From Pleurotus ostreatus/Saccharomyces cerevisiae fusant (taxonomy: Eukaryota > Opisthokonta): 64,000 nt of DNA. The stretch is taken from positions 97,358 to 161,357 of the forward strand of contig JAMQCK010000029.1 of assembly GCA_024196135.1 (NCBI GenBank), in the 5' to 3' direction. The notes under the pieces were generated by a model that ran no database searches, had not been told where the DNA came from, and saw nothing but the letters and a program-made list of their open reading frames with translations. The translations under genes and the position numbers were made by a program. Shown here in pieces: positions 10,870 through 22,851 of the stretch (position 1 is the stretch's first letter; each line of letters begins with the position of its first letter).

Positions 10870-11850
10870 ATGCTCTCGACTCGCATTCTCTACAAAGCGC
10901 CTACCTTCCTCTATCGCCGTCTGCCTCAACAATCAAGCACCTTCCTACGCCTCGCGTCGACTACTTCCAGCACGATGGCTAGCAACCAGAAGATCAGCGA
11001 CGCGATCAAGGAGGACCATCGGGATGTATGAGCTGTTCTCTCGAAGACGAACTCGTACTTACCAATGCTCTCTTTGCGCGACAGATCTTCGCCTACCACG
11101 AGGCATACAAGAAGTCCGCGGGCGACTTCGACGCCCAGCAGCGCTGGTCCCGCCAGTTGATCTGGGAGGTCGCGCGTCACTCTATTGGCGAGGTGCGTTC
11201 TATGCTTCAGTTATCTTCCTTGGTTGCTCATTATAGCGCATTCTCAGGAACTCGTTGTCTACCCCCTCTTCGAGAAGTACATGGGCACGCGCGGCACCCA
11301 GCTCGCCGACGAGAACCGCAAGGAGCATAACGTAAGCCTTCTCCCCATCCCTCTCTCCCCTTCTCATTTTGATTCCCTCTCAATCCTCGTCTAACCCTTC
11401 CTATCACACAGGAGGTCAAAGAGAAACTTTACGAACTAGAGAAGCTTGACCCCGGCTCCACCGAGTTCGACACCCTCCTTGAGTCCACCATGAGCGCGCT
11501 GCACAAGCACATCGAGACCGAGGAGCGGGACGAGATGCCGAAGCTTGAGGCGCTGCTGATGAACGAGGATAGCAAGAGCGCTGCGGGGTCGTTTGCGCGG
11601 ACAAAGATGATTGCGCCGACGCGGTGAGTGGACTTTTGTCTCTTTGCGATGGGATGGGAAGGGGAGGCGTGCAGCGAGAGTCATACATTTGGAGATCTGT
11701 GCTGACGCAATCGACAGCCCGCATCCATCAGCGCCGGACAAGCCGCCCTTCGAGACCATCGTGGGTTTGATGAGCGCGCCCATCGACAAGGTGATGGACA
11801 TATTTGCGAAGTTCCCGAGCGAGGAGGATAAGCAGAAGGCAAAGTCGTAG
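10870..11850 (+). CDS. HHE-domain hemerythrin-like protein 2
   Basis: Tandem paralogue of the gene at 9425, about 230 residues in five exons with the same intron positions. Di-iron ligand candidates are in AIKEDHRD, ARHSIGEELVVYPLFEKYM, ENRKEHNEVKEKL and LHKHIETEERDEMP. The conserved tail SFARTKMIAPTRPHPSAP and ETIVGLMSAPIDKVMDIFAK match copy 1. The first 35 residues (MLSTRILYKAPTFLYRRL...) look like a mitochondrial presequence, and an internal Met36 (MASNQKISDA) precedes the domain. The second HHE block reads EKY where copy 1 has EQH, so one possible ligand differs. Likely iron/oxygen or nitrosative-stress related, by family only. Confidence 0.86.
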
Positions 11851-11900
11851 ACCAGTGGTTAATGCCTGATCACATCTTGTACCAATAGCGCTGTATCAAA

Positions 11901-11928
11901 TTCACCGATTGTCCTTCACCGATTGTCC
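11901..11928. repeat. 14-bp tandem duplication
   Basis: Two adjacent copies of TTCACCGATTGTCC, followed by a partial third (TTCACGAT), lie in the 3' region of the hemerythrin 2 gene. Confidence 0.8.
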
Positions 11929-12126
11929 TTCACGATCTGTATCCCTCGAAGTCCGCGACACGCCAAGTGGCCATAAAATGCCTCCTTCGGTAGTTGCCGT
12001 GGAAGTATTCAAAGTTCGGCCCGGGGCAGGTCCGCACGATCGGCTGCTGCGCTCCTCCCGCCATCATGCAGTGCCGCCGCCGTATGCGTCTTGCTTGCGC
12101 CCATCGTCCATGTTGCAACAACAATC

Positions 12127-13892
12127 ATGAGGCTACTACTTTTGCTGCTGGCCCTCCCGCTGGTCTCTGCGACGCGAACAGAAGATAACGACCTCTATAC
12201 CGTCGCGCCCTTTATCTTCAACGAACTCTCCTCCCTCCTCGCCCAATGGCCCAACACCTGGCACCCCAACGGCCACTCCATCATCCCCGGCGTCATCTCT
12301 CCCCACACCACCCTTTACCACGCCCGCAAAGACGACATCACGCCCACCCCCTCCCCCGAATGGCTCGCCTTCGACGCCGAGATGAGCTACGCGGTCATGG
12401 CGAGCAAGATCCCCGGGTCCACCTTCCTGCGCACCTACCGTACGACGCGGGACGCGCGAGTGCTGTACTTCAACGGCATGTCTGCGGCGTGGGGGCCGGG
12501 GTGGCTGGATACGCAGCATGCGGTGATGGCGGGGAAGGGCCTGGCGAACGCGACGCAGCCGGCGTGGTGGGATGATTATGGGCGCGCGCAGGGGTTGTGT
12601 GAGTGGGGGGCGCCGCGGGGGGTGGAGGGGATTGTCAGGATGAATGGGGGCTTGTGAGTGGTCTGATCAGGCGAATGGGCGGAGACTAACGCGATTGCGC
12701 AGCGAAGTGATTTGGTGCAATTTCTCCTCGCCGGCGCTTGAACTCGTCAGCAATCTCAACATCACGCCCCCAGAAACCCAGCCAGGGAGCCCACCCAACT
12801 TCCCCTTCCCACCACCTGGCGGAGACGCCGCCTCACAAGGCATCCTTGAGCAAGACAGCCCGCGTTCTATGCCAGAATTCCCAGAGGATCGACCCCCACA
12901 TCGCGAACCGCCTCACCGAGGCCCACCTGGTCGTTGGTGGCAACCCGCTCCTCTCGCTCGCTCCGGTAACTACGAATGGCTCCGCGCCGCCTCTCGGCGC
13001 CCCTTCACCCCTCAACCTCACATCACCCTCTTCCCCGCCTCCCTCGTCACCTTCTATCACCCGCGTCTCACTAGCCTAGCCCCCTCTCGCGTCAATCATA
13101 CCATGACGGCGCACCGAGCATGGGCCGAGGCCTCGGATGCGGACGTTCAGAGCGTGCTGAACGAGCTTGACGAAGTTATGGCGCGGAGTGAGGTGGAGAT
13201 GCAGGGCAGCCGCGTGGATTGGCAGGGCATTGCACAGGACGTGGTGTGGGGGTGGGCGGATCGGATCGCGGAGATGGACGCGGTGCTGAGTGGGCGAACG
13301 GACAACGCGACGGAGGTCGCTTTGCGGGTCCGCGCGCTCTCGTACACGCCAATCAGCCCGTACCTGGAGCCTGGGACGAAGTCGAACGCGTCGGGGCGGG
13401 AGCTTTTCGATTATGCAGCACGCGCACGATGCGAGAGCTCAGCTACGGGGTTCGTGAATGAGGGCATGTTGCTGACGGCGCAGGAGGAGCTTCCTCGCGA
13501 GAGCATCGATGTTGTCATGCGCCGGCTTTGCGATGACTTTGGCGCGCTTTTCGCGGAAAGCTGGGATGTTGTAGCGGCCGCACGAGATGACGCTAATAGC
13601 CTGAAGGGCTCTGCAGAGAGGGACGTCGAAGCTTGGCACGCTCGTGTGCGAGCTTTGGTCAACTGGCTGGATTGGCCGGCTTGGCTACGGTGCGAGGAGG
13701 TATGTGGATGGGAGGTGAGTAGCTCTTCGACTCAGTCTTGATACTATTCTGACGCTGCCTCAGAGCGTCTGCACCGTACCTGTATGGCCTATTGCATGGG
13801 TAGGGTGGGGACGGGGGCAACAGGACGAGGCGAAGTTGCGCGAGCAGCTTCGACCAAAGTGCATGTCCTTGGGTGATATGGAGTGGATGTAG
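12127..13892 (+). CDS. Secreted protein of unknown function
   Basis: Three exons (12127-12653, 12703-13714, 13764-13892) join in frame to 555 residues. The start gives a clear signal peptide, MRLLLLLLALPLVSA, with cleavage likely before TRTED. The mature N-terminal part has aromatic and Asn-rich blocks (FIFNELSSLLAQWPNTWHPN, WAFD-like EWLAFDAEMSYAVM, WGPGWLDTQHAVM). A Pro-rich linker with several PP and HR motifs follows (about residues 195-285). The C-terminal part is helical with Trp and Glu (WAEASDADVQSVLNEL, CDDFGALFAESWDVV, WLDWPAWLRCEEVCGW). Several NxS/T sequons fit secretion. The family looks like one found widely in basidiomycetes, but I cannot name it or assign a reaction. No membrane anchor seen. 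Confidence 0.75.
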
Positions 13893-14936
13893 ACGGCGTT
13901 GGGTGGGTACAATTAGAGTTATCATCGTTTTTTCTGGTAGACATAAAGGGAATAATGAAAATATCTTGCTATTTTCTAATCCTTCTTCAACCGTCCTCCC
14001 TAAACTCGAACTCGAACCTCCCTCTGCATCCCGGCCGCCGCCTCGCCGTCTCCACGCGTCCTGCCCACCCTCCTGGTCCGTGCGTCCTCCCTGTCCTACA
14101 AAACCCATCCCTCCGCACCTGCACAACTCATACTTACCTTGATGGCATCTGCCCCTTCATGTATCTGGGCAGGTGGTGCGTGGGGGCTCTCCATAGCACG
14201 GCGACCCTGTCCTCAGGGAGAACCTGCGCATTGTATGGGCTTCGGCTCATGCACCGTCCCAATATTTTCCCGTCCCGCTCCGGCCACTCTGGCTGGGCGG
14301 GCTCTTTTTTTGCGTTAGGGAGGTGGGGCTGACCCTAACCCTAGGGAAGGAGGAGAGTGGGGAGGAAGTACAATGGGGTTTCGGGGAGGAGTACTGTATG
14401 TAGCGTCTGCCTGCGGCGCTCGTGTAGTCTTGTGCGCAATAGAAAGATGCAGTCTCCCTTCAGAAGCGATGCAGGTGACAAGGTGGGTAGTGCGAGGCTT
14501 GCAGGGCCCAGTGTCAGCTGCAGTGAGCACCAGACGGCTGTTTGCATTGGTGAGAACTGTCCCTAAAATGCCTCGTCACATTGCATGATTTTCTGCCCGC
14601 GATAAAATTTCACAAAGCCCTTGCTTGAGTGTTACACTCTTGAACCATACATACAGTCATCATAGTAGGCCCAGCGACAGACAATATGCCCTCATAACTG
14701 GCTGACCAGCAAGTTCAACCGTGAGAGTCACGGTCACGTGCGACGCGAACTTCGATCTCCGCGGGCGACAAGCGCCGATCATCGTCTTCCGCTCGTCCTG
14801 ACACCATCTTCCGTGCATTGCGCGCCTAAATGCTACTCCCCAGCACCTTCGGGACGCCCAGAGGACGGCCGATTATTCAGTGTACGGTCGCGCAGCTTCT
14901 CACTAAGGCGTGCACCTGACGCGGTGAGGATTGGCG

Positions 14937-14944
14937 TGACGTCA
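14937..14944. promoter_or_regulatory. CRE-like octamer upstream of catalase
   Basis: Perfect palindrome TGACGTCA, the consensus of ATF/CREB-type bZIP factors, 249 bp upstream of the catalase ATG. A second near-match (TGACGTCG) is at 15065. Stress control of catalases by Atf1/AtfA-type factors is known in other fungi; here it is inferred. Confidence 0.5.
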
Positions 14945-15147
14945 GGACTGGCGTAGGCGGGGGAGGTCGTCTGCGCGCAGAGAACATACCCGAACCGCGG
15001 TCCATCGCGCACGGGAGCGCATTACTGTCGCCCTCGTGCGCGGCTGTCTATAATGAGCGTCATCTGACGTCGCTGGCCTTCAACGCGCGCCCTCTGATTC
15101 GTCGATCCGCCTCCGCGTCATGTCCGTCTGCTGTCGCCGGCCTGGAG

Positions 15148-15154
15148 TATATAA
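15148..15154 (+). promoter_or_regulatory. TATA box of catalase gene
   Basis: TATATAA lies 39-45 bp upstream of the catalase start codon, implying a very short 5' leader. Confidence 0.6.
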
Positions 15155-15192
15155 GTCAGTCTGTTCCACTTCGTTCGCCGTTTTACCTCCCA

Positions 15193-17659
15193 ATGTCGTC
15201 CGCCATCAAGCAAGCAATCACCAGCATGACGGCGAACGCGAAGCAGTCTGATCTCGCGCAGAACACCGTCGAGGTGTCCAAGTCGACGAAGCTCACCACC
15301 GACCACGGTGTCCCCGTTTCCGACACGGATAACTGGTGCGTCGCATATCTGACACCTTCTACCGCTTGCTGACTGTACGCAGGCTCAAGGTCACCGACGG
15401 CACCCACGCAGGGCCTTCCCTCCTCGAAGACCAGATCGCCCGCGAGAAGATCCATCGCTTCGACCACGAACGCATTCCCGAGCGCGTCGTACGCACCTTC
15501 CTCTTTTGCGTCTTTCCTTCATCTCACACTTCACTAGGTCCACGCTCGAGGCGCAGCTGCCCACGGTTATTTCAAGGTCTTTGACGACCGCGCCAAGAAG
15601 TACACCTACGCTGGCGTCCTTACCGATCCCTCTCGCACCACGCCCGTCTTCACGCGCTTCAGTACGGTGCAGGGCTCGCGCGGAAGCGCCGACACCGTTC
15701 GCGACGTGCGCGGCTTCGCCACCAAGTTCTACACGGACGAGGGCAACTGGGATCTCGTCGGCAACAACATCCCCATCTTCTTCATCCAGGATGCGATCAA
15801 GTTCCCCGACTTCGTGCACGCTGTCAAGCCCGAGCCTCATAATGAGGTACCGCAGGGACAGTCTGCGCACAACAATTTCTGGGACTTTGTTGGTCTGCAG
15901 CCCGAGGGTGCGTGTCAATGGCGCATATATCCGGCTTGGATGACTGACTATATGCGCAGCTTCGCACATGGTGATGTGGGCTATGAGCGACCGCGGCATC
16001 CCTCGCTCGTACCGTATGATGCAGGGCTTCGGTGTTAACACATACACCTTGCTCAACGCCGCGGGCGAGCGCCACTTCGTCAAGTTCCACTGGATCCCGG
16101 AGCTCGGCGTTCATTCGTTCGTGTGGGATGAGGCCTTGAAGATCGCGGGCCAGGATCCTGGTACGGGCATCTATCCCTCGCGACTGGATTGCGCGCTCAC
16201 GAGTGGTCAGACTTCCATCGCAAGGACCTTGAAGAGGCCATTAACAACGGTGCTCCGGCGAAGTGGACGTTTGCTATCCAGACCATCGCGGAGAAGGACG
16301 AGCACAATTTCGAGTTCGACATCCTCGACGCGACGAAGATCTGGCCCGAGGAGCTTGTTCCGCTTGAGCCGATCGGCGAGATGGTTCTCAACCGCACCGT
16401 CGACGAGTACTTCCCAGAGACGGAGCAGGTCGCCTTCTGCACCAGCCACGTCGTCCCTGGCATCGGCTTTAGTGACGACCCGCTCCTCCAGGGCCGCAAC
16501 TTCTCCTACTTCGACACTCAGATCACCCGCCTCGGCATCAACTGGGAGCAGCTTCCCATCAACCGCCCCGTCTGCCCCGTCATGAGCCATAGCCGCGACG
16601 GCCAGCACCAGACGCGCATCACGAAGGGGCAGGTCAACTACTGGCCGAACCGCTTCCAGGCTGGTCCGCCGGTACCCAAGGAGGAGGGCGGCTACGCCGA
16701 GTTCGCGCAGCGCATCAGTGGCATCAAGCAGAGGGCGCGCGGCGCGAAGTTCCAGGAGCACTACAACCAGGCGCAGCTTTTCTACAACTCGCTCACCGAC
16801 TTCGAGAAGGCACACGTCCTCTCCGCGCTCTCCTTCGAGCTCAGCCACTGCGACGACCCGCTCGTGTACGAGTCCTACTCGCGCGTGCTGAGCAACATCG
16901 ACCTCGACCTCGCGAAGAACGTCGCGCAGAACGTCGGCGGGGAGGTGCCCGACAAGCCCGGGAGGCCGAACAAGGGCCAGAGGAGCGACACGCTCTCGCA
17001 GACGTACTACCTCCCGAAGGAGCCGACGATCAAGTCGCGCCGCATCGCGATTCTCATCGCCGATGGGTTCAGCGGGAACGAGGTGCAGGCGGTGAAGGCG
17101 GCGCTGAAGAGCGCTGGGGCGGTGCCGTTCCTCATCGGCCCGCGCAGGGGGAAGATCTATCCGGCGGGGACGACGGTCGGCGCGGAGGGTGGGATTATGG
17201 CGGACCACCACTTTGAGGGGCAGCGCTCGACGTTGTTCGATGCGTTGTTCATTCCTTCAGGTCGCGAGGCCGCGGATGCGCTCGTGTCGAACGGTCGCTG
17301 CATCCACTGGGTGCGCGAGGCGTTTGGCCATCTGAAGGCCATCGGCGCGATTGGCGAGGGTGAGTACCTCCATCTATCTCTACCTCTACCACTTTCTGAT
17401 TTTCCCCTCAGGTGTCGCCGTCCTCCAGCGCGCGCTCGAGTTGAAGGAGCTCCAGTTCTCCTCCGGCGACAGCACGGACGTCACCAACTCGTACGGCGTG
17501 GTCACGACGGGCAAGTACACCGCGTCGTCGCTCATCTCGGATGCTCTGAAGATCGGCCCGAGCGAGAAGGGCATTGTAGCCAACTTCGCGTACGAGGTCA
17601 GCCAGCACCGCAACTGGAAGCGGGAGTTGGACGGGCTCGCGAGCAAGGTTGCGTTCTAA
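15193..17659 (+). CDS. Large-subunit catalase with C-terminal amidotransferase-like domain
   Basis: Haem enzyme converting hydrogen peroxide to water and oxygen. Six exons join to roughly 740 residues, the size of clade 2 large-subunit catalases. The distal His motif [14 protein letters not shown] spans the second intron. Next come [36 protein letters not shown] and the proximal-ligand region [15 protein letters not shown] with the haem Tyr. After about residue 570 a flavodoxin-like class I amidotransferase/DJ-1 type domain begins ([14 protein letters not shown] ... [13 protein letters not shown] ... [11 protein letters not shown]), which marks this clade. The start ATG is 39 bp after a TATA box, and there is no signal peptide, so it is likely cytosolic or peroxisomal; no SKL-type C-terminus is present (ends ASKVAF). 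CRE-like sites upstream suggest stress induction. Confidence 0.95.
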
Positions 17660-17897
17660 GGAGGTGGTTATAGATTTCGGTTAAGAGAAAACGATACACG
17701 TGTATTCTATGTATTAGTAGCTGGCTTATTGTACCTATGTTGTATAACGCATTTCTCTTGAGCTCAACACTGTCTGGCCGAGGGAACGAAGAGCTTTGGC
17801 TTGAGTGTAACGGCGTGACGGTTCGCGTTCTCATCATTGCTCTCGACATGATCGATATTAGGCGCCCGGCTTCTCACGCGTCTTGTCCCCGACAGCC

Positions 17898-20800
17898 ATG
17901 GCTGTCGCCCCGCAAGACCTTGGCGAGCCCAAACTCACGAATCCGGGCGACCTTCGGCCCCGCCAATACCAAGAGGAGATCTTCCGCCAGGCGCAGGCGG
18001 GGAACAGGATCGCTGCCCTCGACACGGGCTCTGGGAAGACGTATATCGGCCTAATGCTCATCAAGTGGATCGCTAGCCAGCCGCAGAACAAGGACAAAAT
18101 GATCGTCTTTCTGGTCCCCCGCGTCGCGCTGGTCGAGCAGCAGGGGAACTTCATCGCGGCGAACTCGCCGTTGCGCGTCACCCAGAAGCACGGGCAGAAC
18201 GCGCTGGACATGGCCGACCGGGAGGGGTGGGCATCCGTGTTTACGACGAGCGATGTGCTGGTGATGACTGGTGCGTGTGTGGGCTCACGAGTGGTAGATG
18301 CGACGCTGATAGCTGGCGCAGCCCAAATCTACCTCGACCTCCTCACCCACTCGCACTGGAGCATCGCGCGCACGTCGCTCATCATCTTCGACGAGTGCCA
18401 CCACGTGCAGAAGAACGATCCGTATAGGCAGATCATGGACGAGTACCGGCACTGCGCCCCAGGCCTGCGCCCGCGCGTTCTCGGGCTCACGGCGTCGCCG
18501 ATCTGGGACGCACGAAATCCGGGCAAGGCGCTGGCGGCGCTGGAGGCGAAGCTCGACGCGCAGGTGGTGGGCGTGCGTCGGCATGCGGGCGAGCTGGACG
18601 CGCATACGGCGCGGCCGCGCGAGGTGAGCACGACCTACATTCCGAGGCGGAGTGAGGGATGCCGACCGAGGTGGTCTTCGCAGGTCATCAAGACGTATGA
18701 GGCGCTGGGGCCGGAGGAGGTGGACAAGGGCAGCTTCCCGGGGATGGGGAGGTGTATGGAGGTGTTCGGCTCGCTAGACTGGGAGGGCGTGGATGTGATG
18801 TGGCGAAAGATGATCGGGCGGTACGACGTGACGTTGACCAGCCTGGGGCCGTACTGCGCGTCGCTCTACCTCTACCAGGAGCTCAGCGACATTGTCTCCC
18901 GGCTACGACCTCAGGCAGAGGCGGCACTCGAAGGTGCAGCCGAAGATTCAGCAGGCCCTTCAACGACAGGAAAGATCTCGCTGGAACATGCTCACAGTCT
19001 GCTCGCCATCGAGGACATCCTCGCTGACTACGAACCCTATTTCTCCGACCTCCAAGCAAGCGAAACTTTACTCGACGACTGGTTCTCCCCCAAGGTGCAC
19101 GCACTTGTCGACGTACTTCTCGAACAAGACGCTTCAACGTTCCGCGGTATCGTCTTCGTCGACCAGCGTCAAGTCGCACTCGGCTTGGCTCTTGTTCTGC
19201 CTCGCCTCTCGCGCCTTCAAGGTCTCGTACGCTGCGCATCCTTCATAGGACAGAATCCGGGAATCGATGGTCCCAAGGCCATTGGTTCGCAGCGTGATGT
19301 AGCCGGTCAATTCCGCTCAGGAGAAGTCAACTTGTGTATGTTTCTAGTGTATCCTTCTACTTACTATCCTAATGTACACGTAGTGATAGCAACGTCCGTC
19401 GCTGAGGAAGGTCATGACTTCCAGGTAAGTCTGCGTGAAGGCAGGCTGTATTCTTCACTGACCCGCACGTTAGGCGTGCGACCTTGTTGTTCGATTCGAC
19501 CCCCTTCAACACCTCGTAGGTTATCTACAATCCCGAGGAAGAGCAAGAAATAAATTCTCGATGTTCGTTGTTATGCTTCCTGAAGGCGATGAATCGTCGA
19601 AAGCCAAGTACGACTTCTTCCGCAAGTGCGAGCCGCGACTGCGAGAGGTATACAATACGCGGAGCACTGAGGATGCCACGAACGGCGACGCAGATGACGA
19701 GGTGGAGGAGCTCAGCCCTGAGATGCTGGCCGAGCGCGAACGCTTTGTCGTGCCCTCGACCGGCGCCATTCTGACCTACGACAACGCCATAGGCCTCCTA
19801 GGCCATCTGTGCAGCCTCATCCCACACGATCCCTTCTCACCCCCTCCCGCACCAGTATACACAGGCGACTTCATCTCGACCGTCCAGCTTCCGCGCAGCA
19901 TCCCACTACCACCATCCGAGCTTGTCTTCCAGGGTGCGACGAAGACAACGAAGAAGGAAGCCAAGCGCTCTGCGGCATTCCGCGCGGTGCGACACTTGCA
20001 CGCGAAGGACGTGTTCGACGACTACCTGCTGCCCATGGGCTCGCGCAAGAAGGCGCGCTGCGATGCGGATGGGCGTATCATCGACATCAGCGACATCCCC
20101 GTCATGCTCGACGTGCTTGTCGTGGACCCGTGGACGATTGGGAGGAGGCTTTGGTTGCACCCCATCATCGTTGACGGTCGCTGCGTCGCTGGTCTCGTCA
20201 CCGGTTCGGTACTTTCGGACGAGGGTCTGAGCTGGAAGGGATACGACATCAAGCTGGGCGAGCCTCGCGAGACGTGCTTCGACGAAGACGAGCGCGATCT
20301 GCTCGGCGAGTACACTCGTCTTTGCGTGTGGTACCGCATCACGGCGCGACCACTTCCGAGCCAGCATATGTCGCTCTTCATCGTCCCTTTGACGCCTGAT
20401 ATACGTCCGGACATCGCTGCCGTTCGACGCTTGCTGCGACAACCATACGGGTCATCGGACTGGTCAGCGGTCAACGTCGATAACGTCGTGGCGGTCATGA
20501 ACGAGAACGAGCACGCCAGGTTGCGGCGGCTGTGTGGGGTGCGGGATGACCTGACGATTATGTCACCGCTGCCGCCTGGGTCGCGGGAACACGCAAGGCT
20601 ACGCTCGCGGATAGACTGCATGAAGCCGACATACCGCGACTACTTCGTTGACAGATGGTCGAGGAAGAAGTGGGAGGCGCGAGTGCCCTGCGATGGACCC
20701 CTGATACAAACAACCTTGATGCCCCGTTCCTCGAGCAGATACTACCACATAGGCAGTACGGAATCGATGCGCGCACTCGAAGTTCCAGACGGAGCGTTGC

Positions 20801-22430
20801 TACCGCAAGGTCGTACGAAATGGATCCACCTATCCGAAGACATACTCGCTGCGTTGAATGTCCTCCCGCCGCTACTTCGCCGTGCTACCGATGTTTACCG
20901 AGCCGATCGAGCACGGCTGGCACTCGGCCTTCCGTACATCGAGCGCGACTTGCTCGTCCAAGCCCTTACCCTCCCCTGCGGCGCCATGCCGTTCAACAAT
21001 CAGCGGCTTGAGACTCTCGGTGACGCCGTGCTCGAGCTCTCCACGACCGTCCACCTATTCAACAAGTACCCGCACCGGCACGAAGGACAGCTCACCCCGC
21101 TGCGCCAGATCTGTATCTCCAACAAGTGCCTGCTGACGCGCGCGAGGGAGGTTCAGCTGGAGAGGTTCCTCACGTCCGAGACACATAGCTTATCGGTGTG
21201 GGACTACACGGAGGACGCTAAGGTGCCGGCGAGGTGTGCGAGAAGGCTGTTCCCTCGGCGGAGCTTGCAAGACTGCATGGAGGCGATCCTAGGCGCGAGC
21301 TACCTCACGGGCGGTATCGACTCAGCGCTGCATGCGGGAACATCGTTGGGACTTGCTTTCGGTGGGAGCGTACCTTGGCCACGAAGGTATCCCAGACGAT
21401 TAAGAGTGCCAGTGCCCGATCTATTCTCGGAGCTGCAGGCGAAACTGGGATACACTTTCCGAGATGGGGTCTTGCTATGCGAGGCGCTCACGCACTCATC
21501 CTTCGCGTCGCTGGACTCCTATGGATCTTACGAGAGGCTAGAATTCCTTGGAGATGGTGAGTACCGTTCAGTTCTTATGATGACCTAGACTCATAGTACC
21601 GCAGCTGTCATCAATCTCGCCGTCGTCGATTACCTCTATAGAAAGTTCCCTGACGCGAACTCGGATCAGCTCAGCCTGCCGCGGGCGCGTGCAGTATGCA
21701 ATCAGGCTCTGTCGGCCCTGTCGGTCAGGCATCTGGAGTTACACAAGAGTGTCCTCGTCAACAACGTCGAGCTCAGTATGGCCATCTCCAAACATGTTCC
21801 CATCCTCGAAGCTGAGCCCTACCCTGAGATCCTGACGAAAGGATGGAAGCTCGATCCTCCGAAGGTCTTGAGCGACATCTTTGAGAGCGTTGTCGGCGCC
21901 GTCTTTGTCGATACTGGGTACGACTACGAGAAGACCTCGGCGGTCGTCGAGCAGGCGATGGAAGAACTGCTAGTGCACCTCTCGCCAGCTATGCCACGAG
22001 ACCCGGTCAGCGAGCTGATTATATGGGTGGCGAAGTCAACGTGCCGAGAGCAAATCGAGTTCAGGTTCGTACGCGTACCATTTCTGTCAGATACCGGACT
22101 AAGGGACCTATTAGACGGACACCTCCGAAGAAGAAAAGATACCCGGACGGCATTGCAATTTACTTGCACGGAGTGGGTAGCTTCATCAGGCTGTTTGTTG
22201 GCATCGTTGCTGACGCTCATTAGACGCTACTGGCAGGGCCTATTACCACTATGAACCACCTTGTATCGAGGAAGCTGGCCAGTGAACGGGCGCTATCCGA
22301 TCTTCGGGACCCGCAATCACCAAGAGCTTTCGGGACCGTTTGCTGCTGCTCGAGGCGGATGGATGTTGACAAACGTCCTGCAATATGTCGCACTGAAGAT
22401 GTTGATAGTATCATGGATGAGGCAGATTGA
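17898..22430 (+). CDS. Dicer-like ribonuclease III
   Basis: Cuts double-stranded RNA into small RNAs for RNA silencing. About 1,400 residues. The N-terminal helicase has DTGSGKT (Walker A), IIFDECHH (DExH), LGLTASP, SVAEEGHD and QSRGRAR, the last two only after splicing near 19336-19475. A dicer dimerisation region follows (YDNAIGLLGHLC ... KKEAKRSAAFRA). RNase IIIa has NQRLETLGDAVLEL and LQDCMEAILGASYLTGG; RNase IIIb has YERLEFLGD (then an intron) and LSDIFESVVGAVFVDTG, so acidic catalytic residues are present in both. The C-terminus is a dsRNA-binding-like fold, where introns at about 22063-22111 and 22177-22225 restore KKKRYPDGIAIYLHG to LLAGPITTMNHLVSRK LASERALSDL. A canonical PAZ domain is not obvious, as in many fungal Dicers. 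It starts 239 bp after the catalase stop, same strand. Confidence 0.92.
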
Positions 22431-22851
22431 AGCGACCTCTTGCTCACAACGTGCTTTAACTTTCAATATCTTCATTATATTCTTGTGTTATTCTTGTACT
22501 TACTCTTGTTTTAACTCGATGTCGCTGGGCGAGAACACGGTCCTGTGTCCTGCGATCGCCCGCTTTTGGCGATAAAAGATTTGCATGCAGCTGTGGCTAT
22601 ACTCCATGTCCTAACGTGAGCATCAAACGCACAATTGCCGCCGATGGAACTGAGGATTCCGAGCTCAAGTTCAACTTGCAGCTTCCGCACGTGGTGGCAC
22701 GTGAAAGTCATGCTGAGTCGGCAACCGCCGGTGGCTCACCATGAGCCGAACACTCCCGTCCCACATTGCGTCTGCCCACATCCTCGTGTCTGACGGGAGG
22801 CGCATTCTTTCCTCCTTCTGCGCTATAGCTGAGGGCGCCGCTTCCACACGC
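22431..22851. other. Spacer between Dicer and F-box array
   Basis: AT-rich 3' region of Dicer, then promoter DNA of the first array gene. No gene or repeat recognised. Confidence 0.55.

Larger units (their letters stand above)
13893..15192. other. Intergenic region and catalase promoter
   Basis: No gene supported in 1.3 kb. It holds a TTAGGG at 14315 and CCCTAACCCTA at 14333 (too short to be a telomere tract). The last 260 bp carry the catalase control sites listed separately. Confidence 0.6.

Noticed and set aside
14315..14346. Telomere-like TTAGGG and CCCTAACCCTA
   Set aside because: Only one to two units, in opposite orientations, within ordinary intergenic DNA; too short for an interstitial telomere tract.
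16207..17211. 334-codon open frame antisense to catalase
   Set aside because: GC-rich codon bias commonly leaves antisense frames open; Arg/Ala/Leu-rich composition and no domain. The same applies to long antisense frames over the F-box genes at 6413-7393 and 54612-55454 and over glutathione reductase at 57623-58426.
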